Part shown: positions 1 through 5,281 of the stretch, in pieces
How the letters are laid out: each line of letters starts with the position of its first letter
How positions within the stretch are numbered: position 1 is the stretch's first letter
DNA from: Anaerolineae bacterium
Lineage (GTDB): Bacteria > Chloroflexota > Anaerolineae > JAFGEY01
Direction of reading: 5' to 3'
Length of the DNA stretch: 6,813 nucleotides
NCBI GenBank assembly: GCA_016929205.1
Contig: JAFGJF010000314.1
Location: 1 to 6,813 of the forward strand
Translations under genes and position numbers: made by a program
Notes under the pieces: model-generated
The model's input: only the letters and a program-made list of their open reading frames with translations
What the model was told of the DNA's origin: nothing
The model's database searches: none

Positions 1-54
1 CCCGAGAATTCGGTCGCGCCCGAGAATTCGGTCGCGCCCGAGAATTCGGTCGCG
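1..54. repeat. 18-bp tandem repeat, 3 perfect copies, reaching the window edge
   Basis: The unit cccgagaattcggtcgcg is repeated three times without a mismatch and begins at the first base, so the array may be longer outside the window. Each copy contains an EcoRI-type GAATTC. Read on the minus strand in the frame of the MFS gene, each unit adds six residues (GATEFS), so the array is in frame. There are no spacers, so it is not a CRISPR array. It could be a true minisatellite or an assembly artefact at a contig end. Confidence 0.9.
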
Positions 55-485
55 CCCTCGGACGAACGCCGTCCGTGCTCCTCCTCCGCGATCGTGTCCA
101 GGGCCAGGCCATCGGTGCAGGTATCGTACAGCGCCATGCCCATCTGCAAAACAAAGGCCAGGGCGACAAAACCCCAGTAAAAACGTGCCGGATCGACAAA
201 GGGCGCGCCAATCAGGCACAGCGTCTGCACCGCCAGCCCCAGCAGGATGTACGGCTTGCGGTGTCCCAACCCGAACAGATTGACCTTGTCGCTCAATATG
301 CCCATAAAAATCTTGACCACAAACGGGATCAGAGCGATCGCGGCAAAGATCCCGACCTCGGACATCGACAGCCCCTTGCTGCGAAAATAGAGCGCGTTCA
401 AAGCCGTAAAATAGGACAAAATCGTGCCCTGTGAAAAATAAAGCAGGCCAAACATGCTGTAACGGACGATATGATTCCTGGACAT
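1..485 (-). CDS. MFS transporter, N-terminal part, cut by window edge
   Basis: This is the 5' part (161 codons visible) of a major facilitator superfamily inner-membrane transporter, presumably a proton- or solute-coupled carrier whose substrate cannot be told. The ATG is preceded by GAGGAG four bases upstream. The first 130 residues contain about four hydrophobic segments (roughly 9-33, 43-62, 79-96 and 102-121). Between segments 2 and 3 lies the MFS motif A region: G62, D66 and GHRKPYILLG at 74-83. An acidic D-x3-D-G-x-A-L-D pattern starts at D121, as in PUCC/BT1/AmpG-like carriers. After the EEEHGR segment (134-139), where such proteins normally continue into the next loop and helix, the reading instead passes into GATEFS repeats, so the gene may be disrupted or the array may be an assembly fault. 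It lies 92 nt downstream of the sialidase remnant on the same strand, suggesting a former sugar-uptake operon. Confidence 0.8.
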   Translation of the reverse strand, partial: MSRNHIVRYSMFGLLYFSQGTILSYFTALNALYFRSKGLSMSEVGIFAAIALIPFVVKIFMGILSDKVNLFGLGHRKPYILLGLAVQTLCLIGAPFVDPARFYWGFVALAFVLQMGMALYDTCTDGLALDTIAEEEHGRRSSEGATEFSGATEFSGATEFS

Positions 486-577
486 GCTTCTCCTCGTTTT
501 ATCCTGATCCTGATTCGTGCGTAGCCGCGTTTTCCGAGACGCGCGAGCACGCTCGGATACACGATAGGGAACCACGA

Positions 578-928
578 CTACAATAGACCATCCAATCTCC
601 AGCGCGTCGACATCAAACACGTCTTTCCGCCCGGCAACGTCTTTCCGCCCGGCAACGTCTTTCCGCCCGGCAACGTCTTTCCGCCCGGCGTCTCAACCTG
701 ATAATAGACGGTCAGGATCGAGCCGTCCCCTAACTCGACCGAGGCCGGGTAGCCGAGATCGCCGTTGGGCGCGTCGTCGCGCAGGACGATCCCTGCCCAG
801 CTTTGGCCGGCGTCATGAGAAAAACACGCCCGCTCGCCAAAAGGTGCGTGACGGTAACCATAACTGACCAGAATGCATCCATTTGGATTGCGCAGACAAT
901 TCGTCTGCCGGAATAAACGTTTCCATCC
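578..928 (-). pseudogene. 3' remnant of a sialidase-like (BNR/Asp-box) gene
   Basis: The minus-strand frame closed by TAG at 578-580 reads as the C-terminal end of an exo-sialidase-type beta-propeller. It contains LVSYGYRHAPFGERA, a canonical Asp-box SHDAGQSW (797-820, pattern S-x-D-x-G-x-x-W), then GDLGYPASVELGDGSILTVY and a final CLMSTRWRL. Family members remove terminal sialic acids or related sugars from glycans and are several hundred residues long; only about 115 residues remain. Upstream the frame is closed by a TGA at 929-931, there is no start codon before the conserved part, and no sialidase sequence was found further upstream in another frame. The piece is therefore a 5'-truncated relic rather than a frameshifted gene. 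An 18-bp tandem array (619-689) lengthens it in frame by PGGKTL units just before the end. Recognition is from motifs only; the exact glycosidase class is uncertain. Confidence 0.72.
619..689. repeat. 18-bp tandem repeat, nearly 4 copies, inside sialidase remnant
   Basis: The unit acgtctttccgcccggca is present three times in full plus 17 of 18 bases of a fourth, without internal mismatches. On the minus strand it encodes PGGKTL units between TVYYQVET and CLMSTRWRL of the sialidase C-terminus, where related proteins have only one short Pro-Gly-rich turn. Identity of the copies points to recent slippage expansion. The unit length equals that of the array at 1-54 but the sequences are unrelated. 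Confidence 0.9.
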
Positions 929-944
929 TCACTCCCTTCGCATC

Positions 945-968
945 TTACCCACTCAAGTGGGTAAAGTG
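945..968 (+). promoter_or_regulatory. Upstream operator (inverted repeat) of the ArsR-type gene
   Basis: TTACCCACT and AGTGGGTAA form perfect 9-bp arms around a 2-base centre (945-964). The right half continues as GGGTAAAGTG (959-968), identical to the right half of the operator at 1013-1040. It lies about 10-14 bases upstream of the -35 box. The shared core is TTACCC-N8-GGGTAA. This is probably a binding site for the regulator encoded just downstream; the binding itself is inference. Confidence 0.7.
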
Positions 969-978
969 CGAAAAACGC

Positions 979-1007
979 TTGACAAACCACTCACCATGTG
1001 GTATACT
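979..1007 (+). promoter_or_regulatory. Sigma70-type promoter of the ArsR-type regulator
   Basis: A perfect -35 TTGACA (979-984) is separated by 17 bases from a -10 TATACT (1002-1007). The predicted start of transcription is near 1014, giving a leader of about 63 nt before the ATG at 1077. The spacer itself holds a short inverted repeat, ACCAC-N7-GTGGT (986-1002). Operators on both sides imply tight repression. Confidence 0.85.
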
Positions 1008-1012
1008 ATAGT

Positions 1013-1040
1013 CACTTTACCCGCTTGAACGGGTAAAGTG
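1013..1040 (+). promoter_or_regulatory. Downstream operator (inverted repeat) of the ArsR-type gene
   Basis: CACTTTACCCG and CGGGTAAAGTG are perfect 11-bp arms around a 6-base centre. The site starts at the predicted transcription start, so a bound dimer would block initiation or early elongation. Its core TTACCC-N8-GGGTAA matches the upstream operator, and the two centres are 72 bp apart, close to seven helical turns. As RNA it could also form a hairpin at the very 5' end of the transcript. Confidence 0.78.
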
Positions 1041-1076
1041 CAAACGACAACAACACACAGAAAGGAACGCGCCGCC

Positions 1077-2159
1077 ATGTCCGAACTCGGTCTCGTCGCC
1101 CCACCACAACAGATCAAGGTCACCTTTTCTGCAGCACCGGCCTACAACGCCCTCGACAGTCTTCTGCTGCTCACGTCCGAGTTCTCTATTCCCAGCCAGT
1201 GGGTCCGCGACACGGCCGCCGCGCTAACCCCCGAACAGCTCAAGGCGAACGAACGCCATACCCAGTACGCGATCATGGGCCTGGACGGGCAGGATTGGCC
1301 CAGCCTGCTCGCCTACCTCGACCACCTGGAGACGCGCGACCCGGTGGCGATCCGCGACAGGAACCTGCAGCACCTGGTCGAGAGCGCGTCAAAACAGTTC
1401 GGCGATGTGCCCACGCCGGAGGAACTGCTGGCCAACAGGGAGGTCTATATCACCCTCCTGCAGCGCCTCTATGCGCTCAAGGATGAACCGTGCCAAGACT
1501 GCGACCTGGAAGTCGATTTTGAAGCCTTGCAGGATCCGGCAGCCCAACACCGCGAGGCGATCGTCCACCTGCGCAGTATGTGGGACCGTTACCTGGCCGA
1601 GGAATGGGAGCGGAGCCTGCCGGTGATCGACGAATCGATTGCCGCGTTCAAGACGATCGACTATAGCAACAAGTCACCCGACGACATCTTTAAGCTGGTC
1701 GTCGATCGCGAATTTCCGCCCGTGTGGGCACACGCCCGCGAAACACTCAAACAGATCATCTTTGTGCCCTCGCCGCACATCGCCCCATTCTTGGGTATCA
1801 TGGCTGGGCCGTGCCAAGGTGTCCATCGTGTCGTCTTTGGGGCACGCGTTCCCGAGGGCACCGTCGCCCGCTCGCCGGCACTGAGCCGTTCCGAACTGCT
1901 CACCCGCCTCACCACCCTGGCCGACGACACGAGGCTGCAGATCCTGGAACTGCTGTCCGAGCAGGGCGAGCAGAACGCAGCCGAGATCGCAGACAAGCTG
2001 GGCCTGAGCCAATCCAGCGCGTCGCGGCACCTGCGCCAGCTTTGCGCGACCAACTATATCGCCGAACGTCGTTTTCAAGGTGCAAAACACTATAGCCTCA
2101 ACCAGGATCGGATCGATGTGACCTTTTTTGCCTTGAAAAACATGCTGCACAAACGTTGA
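1077..2159 (+). CDS. ArsR-type transcriptional regulator with long N-terminal domain
   Basis: A 360-residue DNA-binding regulator, about three times the length of a classical ArsR/SmtB protein. The C-terminal winged helix-turn-helix spans about 270-345: LADDTRLQILELLSEQ, then AAEIADKLGLSQSSASRHLR as the recognition region and a wing around RRFQGAKHYSL. The N-terminal 260 residues are a mostly helical domain of unknown ligand, of the kind seen in long ArsR-like regulators of Chloroflexota and Actinobacteria. The metal-sensing ELCVCDL motif of ArsR/SmtB is absent, but a C139-x-x-C142 pair occurs mid-protein. The start is ATG with AAAGGA ten bases upstream (1061-1066). An in-frame GTG at 1038 would add 13 residues, but it lies inside the operator and has no good ribosome site. 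The promoter region carries two matching operators, implying autoregulation. A small gene follows 15 nt downstream, probably cotranscribed. Confidence 0.9.
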   Translation: MSELGLVAPPQQIKVTFSAAPAYNALDSLLLLTSEFSIPSQWVRDTAAALTPEQLKANERHTQYAIMGLDGQDWPSLLAYLDHLETRDPVAIRDRNLQHLVESASKQFGDVPTPEELLANREVYITLLQRLYALKDEPCQDCDLEVDFEALQDPAAQHREAIVHLRSMWDRYLAEEWERSLPVIDESIAAFKTIDYSNKSPDDIFKLVVDREFPPVWAHARETLKQIIFVPSPHIAPFLGIMAGPCQGVHRVVFGARVPEGTVARSPALSRSELLTRLTTLADDTRLQILELLSEQGEQNAAEIADKLGLSQSSASRHLRQLCATNYIAERRFQGAKHYSLNQDRIDVTFFALKNMLHKR

Positions 2160-2174
2160 GGAAAGGAGCAACCT

Positions 2175-2417
2175 ATGTATTCCTCGAATTACGAAACACA
2201 CGCCACGATCAAGCTGCACCAACAAACGCTGCTCAAAGAAGCGGCCCGGGACCGGCTGCTCAACCATGCGCAGCGAACAGGATCCAAAACGATCCGCCGC
2301 ATCCTGGTCGCTGCCGGGCAGCTGCTCGTCGCCATCGGCACTCGGCTGGAAGAACGTTATGCGATCACAGCGACCACACAAACCAACCCCGAGAGCTGCC
2401 AGCCGATGTCCGTCTAG
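2175..2417 (+). CDS. Small helical protein downstream of ArsR-type regulator
   Basis: An 80-residue protein of unknown function. AAAGGAG (2162-2168) lies six bases before the ATG, an excellent ribosome site, and the gene starts 15 nt after the regulator's stop, so the two are almost certainly on one transcript. The first half is a charged helical stretch (KLHQQTLLKEAARDRLLNHA, 13-32). A basic amphipathic or weakly hydrophobic helix follows (KTIRRILVAAGQLLVAIGTR, 38-57), and the tail is polar. There is no signal peptide and no convincing full membrane span; peripheral membrane association or a protein-protein contact is possible. Similar small proteins with an Arg-rich segment followed by LLxAxGxRLE are, from memory, common in Chloroflexota. 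A strong terminator lies 39 nt after the stop. Confidence 0.8.
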   Translation: MYSSNYETHATIKLHQQTLLKEAARDRLLNHAQRTGSKTIRRILVAAGQLLVAIGTRLEERYAITATTQTNPESCQPMSV

Positions 2418-2456
2418 TCACTGTCTGTTTGGCAAATACCCGTCCACTTTTTGTTC

Positions 2457-2490
2457 AGGCCAGGCCATCGTGAGATGACCTGGCCTTTTT
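2457..2490 (+). terminator. Rho-independent terminator of the ArsR/small-protein unit
   Basis: AGGCCAGG (2457-2464) pairs with CCTGGCCT (2479-2486), then after one C-A mismatch CATC pairs with GATG around a GTGA loop. The stem is followed by a run of T to 2490. The minus-strand reading is not followed by T, so it acts in the plus direction only. Confidence 0.92.
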
Positions 2491-2504
2491 CCTGCCAGAA
2501 ACAT

Positions 2505-2624
2505 ACAGGATGGACAAGATTTCCAGGATTTACAGGATTCTCTGCCTACCTGTATAGCTCCCCATCCCTCAATCCTGCCAATCCTGTGCCGCTTCTCCAA
2601 TCCTGTTAATCCTGCCAATCATGT
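2505..2624. repeat. Inverted pair of degenerate 9-nt CAGGATT repeat arms
   Basis: The left arm (2505-2540) is four consecutive 9-mers: acaggatgg, acaagattt, ccaggattt, acaggattc. The right arm (2571-2624) is the same motif in the opposite direction, with aatcctg repeated at about 9-nt spacing (aatcctgcc, aatcctgtg, aatcctgtt, aatcctgcc, aatcatgtg) and one interruption. The arms could fold into a long imperfect hairpin with a loop of about 30 nt. Such 9-nt-periodic elements occur between genes in many environmental bacterial genomes, including Chloroflexota. It lies between two convergent genes, after the terminator; no coding is seen. Confidence 0.75.
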
Positions 2625-2645
2625 GCCCCTTTTCGCCCCTGATCC

Positions 2646-3200
2646 CTACCGAGGCTTGGCCAAAATTTCGCGGATCCTCAGCTTTTTAAAGTGCAGCCCG
2701 CAGGCCGGCCTGAGCACGATCGCCGTGTCCGCGCCTTCGTCCGTGCCGGCAATCGCGATCGCATCCTGTGTGGTATCCAGCAGCCCGGCATCGGCGGCCA
2801 TGATCGCCACCTCGACCGCCACCTTGAGTCCCTGGCAAAAGCGGTACAGCGTCTCGCGCACGATCTTGTTCGGCGGATTGTCGACAAACGCCTCGCTGAC
2901 GTCGTCGCCCAGGGCGTGGATCGAGGTCAACACCACGATCCCCAGTGCCTCGATCTCGGCCCGCTCTTGTGCGCTCATCGTCCAGCCCTTGTCATCAAAA
3001 GCCGCACAGATCGAGACTGCGACCAGCTTGGCCCCCAGCCCGGCAAACAGGGCATGGGCCCGGCGGGCCGTATACCCGTGCGAGGACGCGAGCACGATCT
3101 GGCTAATGCCCAGCGCTTCGGCCCGCTCGCGCGCGATGTGCAGCGTGGCATCGGTGTTGGCCTTGCCTGGCCTTTCAAAATACAGCGTCTTTAGTTCCAC
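2646..3200 (-). CDS. Pyruvate kinase C-terminal-like domain protein
   Basis: A 184-residue stand-alone protein resembling the C-terminal alpha/beta domain of pyruvate kinase (COG1751-type). It lacks the catalytic barrel, so it is not expected to be a pyruvate kinase. Visible family features are IVLASSHGYTARRA (35-48), a Val/Ile-rich central sheet, FCQGLKVAVEVAIMAADAGL (121-140) and IAGTDEGADTAIVLRP (150-165), the last a likely phosphate or nucleotide-binding loop by analogy. Length fits the family. The chosen start is GTG with a GGGAGG ribosome site five bases upstream. An in-frame ATG at 3288-3290 would add 30 residues rich in Arg and Ser with no family resemblance, but it coincides with the predicted transcription start (leaderless alternative). 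It diverges from the GntR-type regulator and converges with the ArsR unit. The cellular role is unknown. Confidence 0.82.
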   Translation of the reverse strand: MELKTLYFERPGKANTDATLHIARERAEALGISQIVLASSHGYTARRAHALFAGLGAKLVAVSICAAFDDKGWTMSAQERAEIEALGIVVLTSIHALGDDVSEAFVDNPPNKIVRETLYRFCQGLKVAVEVAIMAADAGLLDTTQDAIAIAGTDEGADTAIVLRPACGLHFKKLRIREILAKPR

Positions 3201-3296
3201 ATCTCCCTCCCTGGACCTGGCAGCGAATCGAGAAAAACCGGATGGTCTCCCACGTGCAGCCACGGATCCCCTCGCAAAGCGAAAAACCATGCGCCC

Positions 3297-3325
3297 ATTA
3301 TAACAGAACTCGACGCGCTCGCCAA
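3297..3325 (-). promoter_or_regulatory. Promoter of the pyruvate kinase-like gene
   Basis: On the minus strand, TTGGCG (3320-3325) and TATAAT (3297-3302) are separated by 17 bases. Transcription would begin near 3290, leaving a leader of about 90 nt before the GTG start at 3200, or almost none if translation begins at the ATG at 3290. Confidence 0.75.
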
Positions 3326-3376
3326 TTTAGCCACACCTCTTTGTCTCACATTTGACGTTTGACGGGCGTGCCCCGC

Positions 3377-3405
3377 TTGACTTTTTCGCTCAACAAGTGT
3401 ATACT
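3377..3405 (+). promoter_or_regulatory. Promoter of the GntR-type regulator operon
   Basis: TTGACT (3377-3382) and TATACT (3400-3405) are separated by 17 bases, so initiation is expected near 3412. Upstream, TTTGACG occurs twice in direct succession (about 3353-3366), supplying further partial -35-like sequences. The promoter drives the regulator and, through tight coupling, the dehydrogenase. Confidence 0.82.
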
Positions 3406-3419
3406 GGTCTTGTGGATTA

Positions 3420-3432
3420 GTGGTCTAACCAC
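3420..3432 (+). promoter_or_regulatory. FadR-type GntR operator
   Basis: GTGGTCTAACCAC is a palindrome with 5-bp arms and a 3-base centre. It fits the FadR-subfamily consensus TNGTNNNACNA exactly (TGGTCTAACCA). It begins about 8 bases after the predicted transcription start, a position typical of repression, and is probably bound by the regulator encoded 48 nt downstream. A partial half-site, TGGTC, lies upstream at about 3406. Confidence 0.75.
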
Positions 3433-3479
3433 CTTAACAATGTGCATGTGCACGATTGCATCCACCCGAGGTTTGAAAA

Positions 3480-4241
3480 ATGGTAGACACGACCGGACGC
3501 GCCCAAGACGACTTGTTCACCTTTTCACTCAAGCGCGATAAACTGCACACCCAGATCACCGACCAGATCCAGGAACTGATCGTGACCCAATCGCTTCGCC
3601 CTGGCGACAAGCTGCCCGGCGAGCGCGAACTGGCAGACATGCTGGGGGTGAGCCGCACGGTGGTGCGCGAGGCGATCCGCGTGCTGGGAGTCAAAGGCCT
3701 GGTCAACGTCAGGCCTGGCTGCGGCACCTACGTCCAGGCCCTCGATCACAAAGATGCCTCGGCTTCGATGGAACTGTACCTCAAAACACAACAGGCTGTG
3801 GTGACGCCGGAACAGTTGTGTGAGGTCCGGCTGATGATCGAAACCGAAGCGGCGGCCCTGGCGGCAGAGCGTGCCACGGCGGCCGACTGCGAAAGGCTGC
3901 AAGCGCATATCGATGCCATGCTCGACAACATAGCCAATCCCGAGTTGTACGTCCACCACGACCTGGCCTTTCACCTTGCCCTGACCGAAGCAACGCACAA
4001 TGCCCTGTTCCCGGTTCTGCTGCCCCCGATCACCGATCTGTTGACCAGGGTGATGGAGATGGCCATGCAGACCCCGGATGCGGCCGCAAAGGGAGTGGGT
4101 GAACACCGCCACATCCTGGCTCAGATTGCGGCCAAGACCGCTTCCGGCGCACGCCAGGCGATGCACGATCACCTCGTTCGCGTACACGGGCTAATCGCCC
4201 AGACAGAGACGCTATCCAAACCCGAACAAGGAGAGACATGA
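3480..4241 (+). CDS. GntR family transcriptional regulator, FadR subfamily (FCD domain)
   Basis: A 253-residue repressor-type protein. The N-terminal winged helix (about 20-87) shows the GntR signature: LRPGDKLPGERELADMLGVS (39-58), RTVVREAIRVLGVKGLV and RPGCGTYV. The C-terminal helical FCD ligand domain (about 110-240) keeps the usual metal/carboxylate-binding set D161, H165, H209 and H231 (in DLAFH, GEHRHI and HDHL), so a bound metal and an organic-acid effector are likely. The start is ATG with GAGGT seven bases upstream. The gene overlaps the following dehydrogenase by ATGA, the usual sign of coupled translation, so the effector may be that enzyme's substrate or a related hydroxy or sugar acid. 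A consensus operator in the leader suggests autorepression. The effector cannot be named from sequence. Confidence 0.93.
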   Translation: MVDTTGRAQDDLFTFSLKRDKLHTQITDQIQELIVTQSLRPGDKLPGERELADMLGVSRTVVREAIRVLGVKGLVNVRPGCGTYVQALDHKDASASMELYLKTQQAVVTPEQLCEVRLMIETEAAALAAERATAADCERLQAHIDAMLDNIANPELYVHHDLAFHLALTEATHNALFPVLLPPITDLLTRVMEMAMQTPDAAAKGVGEHRHILAQIAAKTASGARQAMHDHLVRVHGLIAQTETLSKPEQGET

Positions 4242-5236
4242 AAACGCTTTTATTTGGCGCCAATCCCGGCGACGTGAGCCCGGAACAACTTGAGACAATC
4301 CGCCAGATCGCGCCCGATATGCACATCCTGGTCAGCGAAGACAAATCACAGATCGAAGCCGCCATTGCCGAGATCGAGATCGCCGCACGCAGCTTTCCAC
4401 ATGACTTGCTGCCCAAAGCCTCGAACCTGCGCTGGCTGCAGCAGTGGGGTGCGGGTGCCGACTGGCTGATGCGTGCTCCGGAAGCGTCCGGGGGGGGAGC
4501 GTTCCACCGCATGGACTTTATCCTCACCAACGCCTCCGGCGTGCATCCAATCCAGATCACCGAGCACATTTTTGCCTTTTTGCTCGCCTTTGCCCGCCAA
4601 TTGCACTTGGCCATGCGCGCGCAGAGCAAAAGCGAGTGGCGCCGCCCATCGCGCGAGTCGTTCTTTGACGGTCAGCCCTTTTTCGAACTGTACGGCAAGA
4701 CGATGCTGCTCGTCGGCGTGGGCGCGATTGGCGAGCGCACCGCCCAGGTCGCTAAAGCATTTGGCATGCGCGTGATCGGCGTCCGTCGCAACCCGGAGCA
4801 GAGCGTCCCCCACGTGGAGAGAATGGTTGGCCCGGACGGGTTGATTGACGTGCTGCCCGAGGCCGATGTTGTAGTGCTGACCATCCCCGTCACCCACGAG
4901 ACAAAGGGGTTGTTTGGTGAACGCGCTTTCAAGGCTATGAAAAAAACGGCCTACATCGTCAACATTGGGCGTGGCGGCACGATCGACGAGAAAGCGCTGA
5001 TCAAGGCGCTCGGTGCCGGCTGGATCGCCGGCGCAGGGCTCGACGTGTTCGAGACCGAACCGCTGCCCGAGGACTCACCACTGTGGCAGATGGACAACGT
5101 GATCGTCACCGCCCACTATGCCGGGCTGACCCCGCATTACGAAGAACGGGCGATGGCGATTTTTACCGAGAACCTGCGGCGTTACAGAGCCGGCCAACCG
5201 CTCAAAAACGTCGTGGACAAAAAATTAGGGTACTAG
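4238..5236 (+). CDS. D-2-hydroxyacid dehydrogenase (NAD-binding)
   Basis: A 332-residue cytosolic oxidoreductase of the D-isomer-specific 2-hydroxyacid dehydrogenase family, interconverting a 2-oxo acid and a D-2-hydroxy acid with NAD(P)H. The Rossmann segment is at about 150-180, with the dinucleotide motif G160-V-G162-A-I-G165. The catalytic residues are in place: R245 in NIGRGG, E274 in LDVFETEPLP, and H293 in TAHYAG (usual members read PH here). The substrate-binding half includes NASGVHPIQITEH (98-110). R184 and R185 after the second Rossmann strand (IGVRRN) would favour NADP over NAD, by family rule. The start overlaps the GntR stop (ATGA), with AAGGAG four bases upstream. An eight-G run (4490-4497) codes the ASGGGA turn. 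The substrate is unassigned; glyoxylate/hydroxypyruvate-like acids are possible. Confidence 0.93.
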   Translation: MKTLLFGANPGDVSPEQLETIRQIAPDMHILVSEDKSQIEAAIAEIEIAARSFPHDLLPKASNLRWLQQWGAGADWLMRAPEASGGGAFHRMDFILTNASGVHPIQITEHIFAFLLAFARQLHLAMRAQSKSEWRRPSRESFFDGQPFFELYGKTMLLVGVGAIGERTAQVAKAFGMRVIGVRRNPEQSVPHVERMVGPDGLIDVLPEADVVVLTIPVTHETKGLFGERAFKAMKKTAYIVNIGRGGTIDEKALIKALGAGWIAGAGLDVFETEPLPEDSPLWQMDNVIVTAHYAGLTPHYEERAMAIFTENLRRYRAGQPLKNVVDKKLGY

Positions 5237-5245
5237 CTTATCATC

Positions 5246-5281
5246 AGAAACCGGGTTCTTGATCGGGTGGGTTCTACCCAC
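5246..5281. repeat. Two small palindromes in the dehydrogenase-thioredoxin spacer
   Basis: AGAAACCGGGTTCT (5246-5259) is a 14-nt palindrome with one mismatched pair. GTGGGT-TCT-ACCCAC (5267-5281) is a perfect 6-bp stem with a 3-base loop. No T run follows, so neither is a convincing terminator. They may be remnants of a dispersed repeat, an mRNA-processing hairpin or a regulator site. No promoter was recognised in the rest of this 84-nt spacer. Confidence 0.5.

Noticed and set aside
1..54. Possible CRISPR-like array
   Set aside because: Units are contiguous with no unique spacers and lie in frame inside a coding region.
75..434. Plus-strand open frame of 119 codons opposite the MFS gene
   Set aside because: It is antisense to a transporter with clear MFS motifs, has no ribosome site, and its product is a low-complexity Gln/Arg-rich sequence.
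730..990. Minus-strand frame of 86 codons starting within the promoter region
   Set aside because: It overlaps the sialidase remnant in another frame and its start lies in the ArsR promoter; the sialidase motifs are in the other frame.
1038..1076. GTG start at 1038 for the ArsR-type regulator
   Set aside because: The GTG is part of the downstream operator arm and has no ribosome site, whereas the ATG at 1077 has AAAGGA at proper distance.
1674..2381. Minus-strand frame of 235 codons across the ArsR and small genes
   Set aside because: It lies antisense to two well-supported genes, lacks a ribosome site and shows no recognisable domain; long antisense frames are expected in GC-rich DNA.
2623..3303. 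Plus-strand frame of 226 codons opposite the pyruvate kinase-like gene
   Set aside because: Ser/Ala-rich shadow of a minus-strand gene that has family motifs, promoter and ribosome site.
3442..3453. GTGCATGTGCAC inverted repeat in the GntR leader as an extra operator
   Set aside because: Its arms are only five bases and it does not fit the FadR-type consensus that the nearby site at 3420-3432 matches exactly.
3525..4187. Minus-strand frame of 220 codons opposite the GntR gene
   Set aside because: Antisense shadow; the plus-strand frame carries intact winged-helix and FCD motifs.
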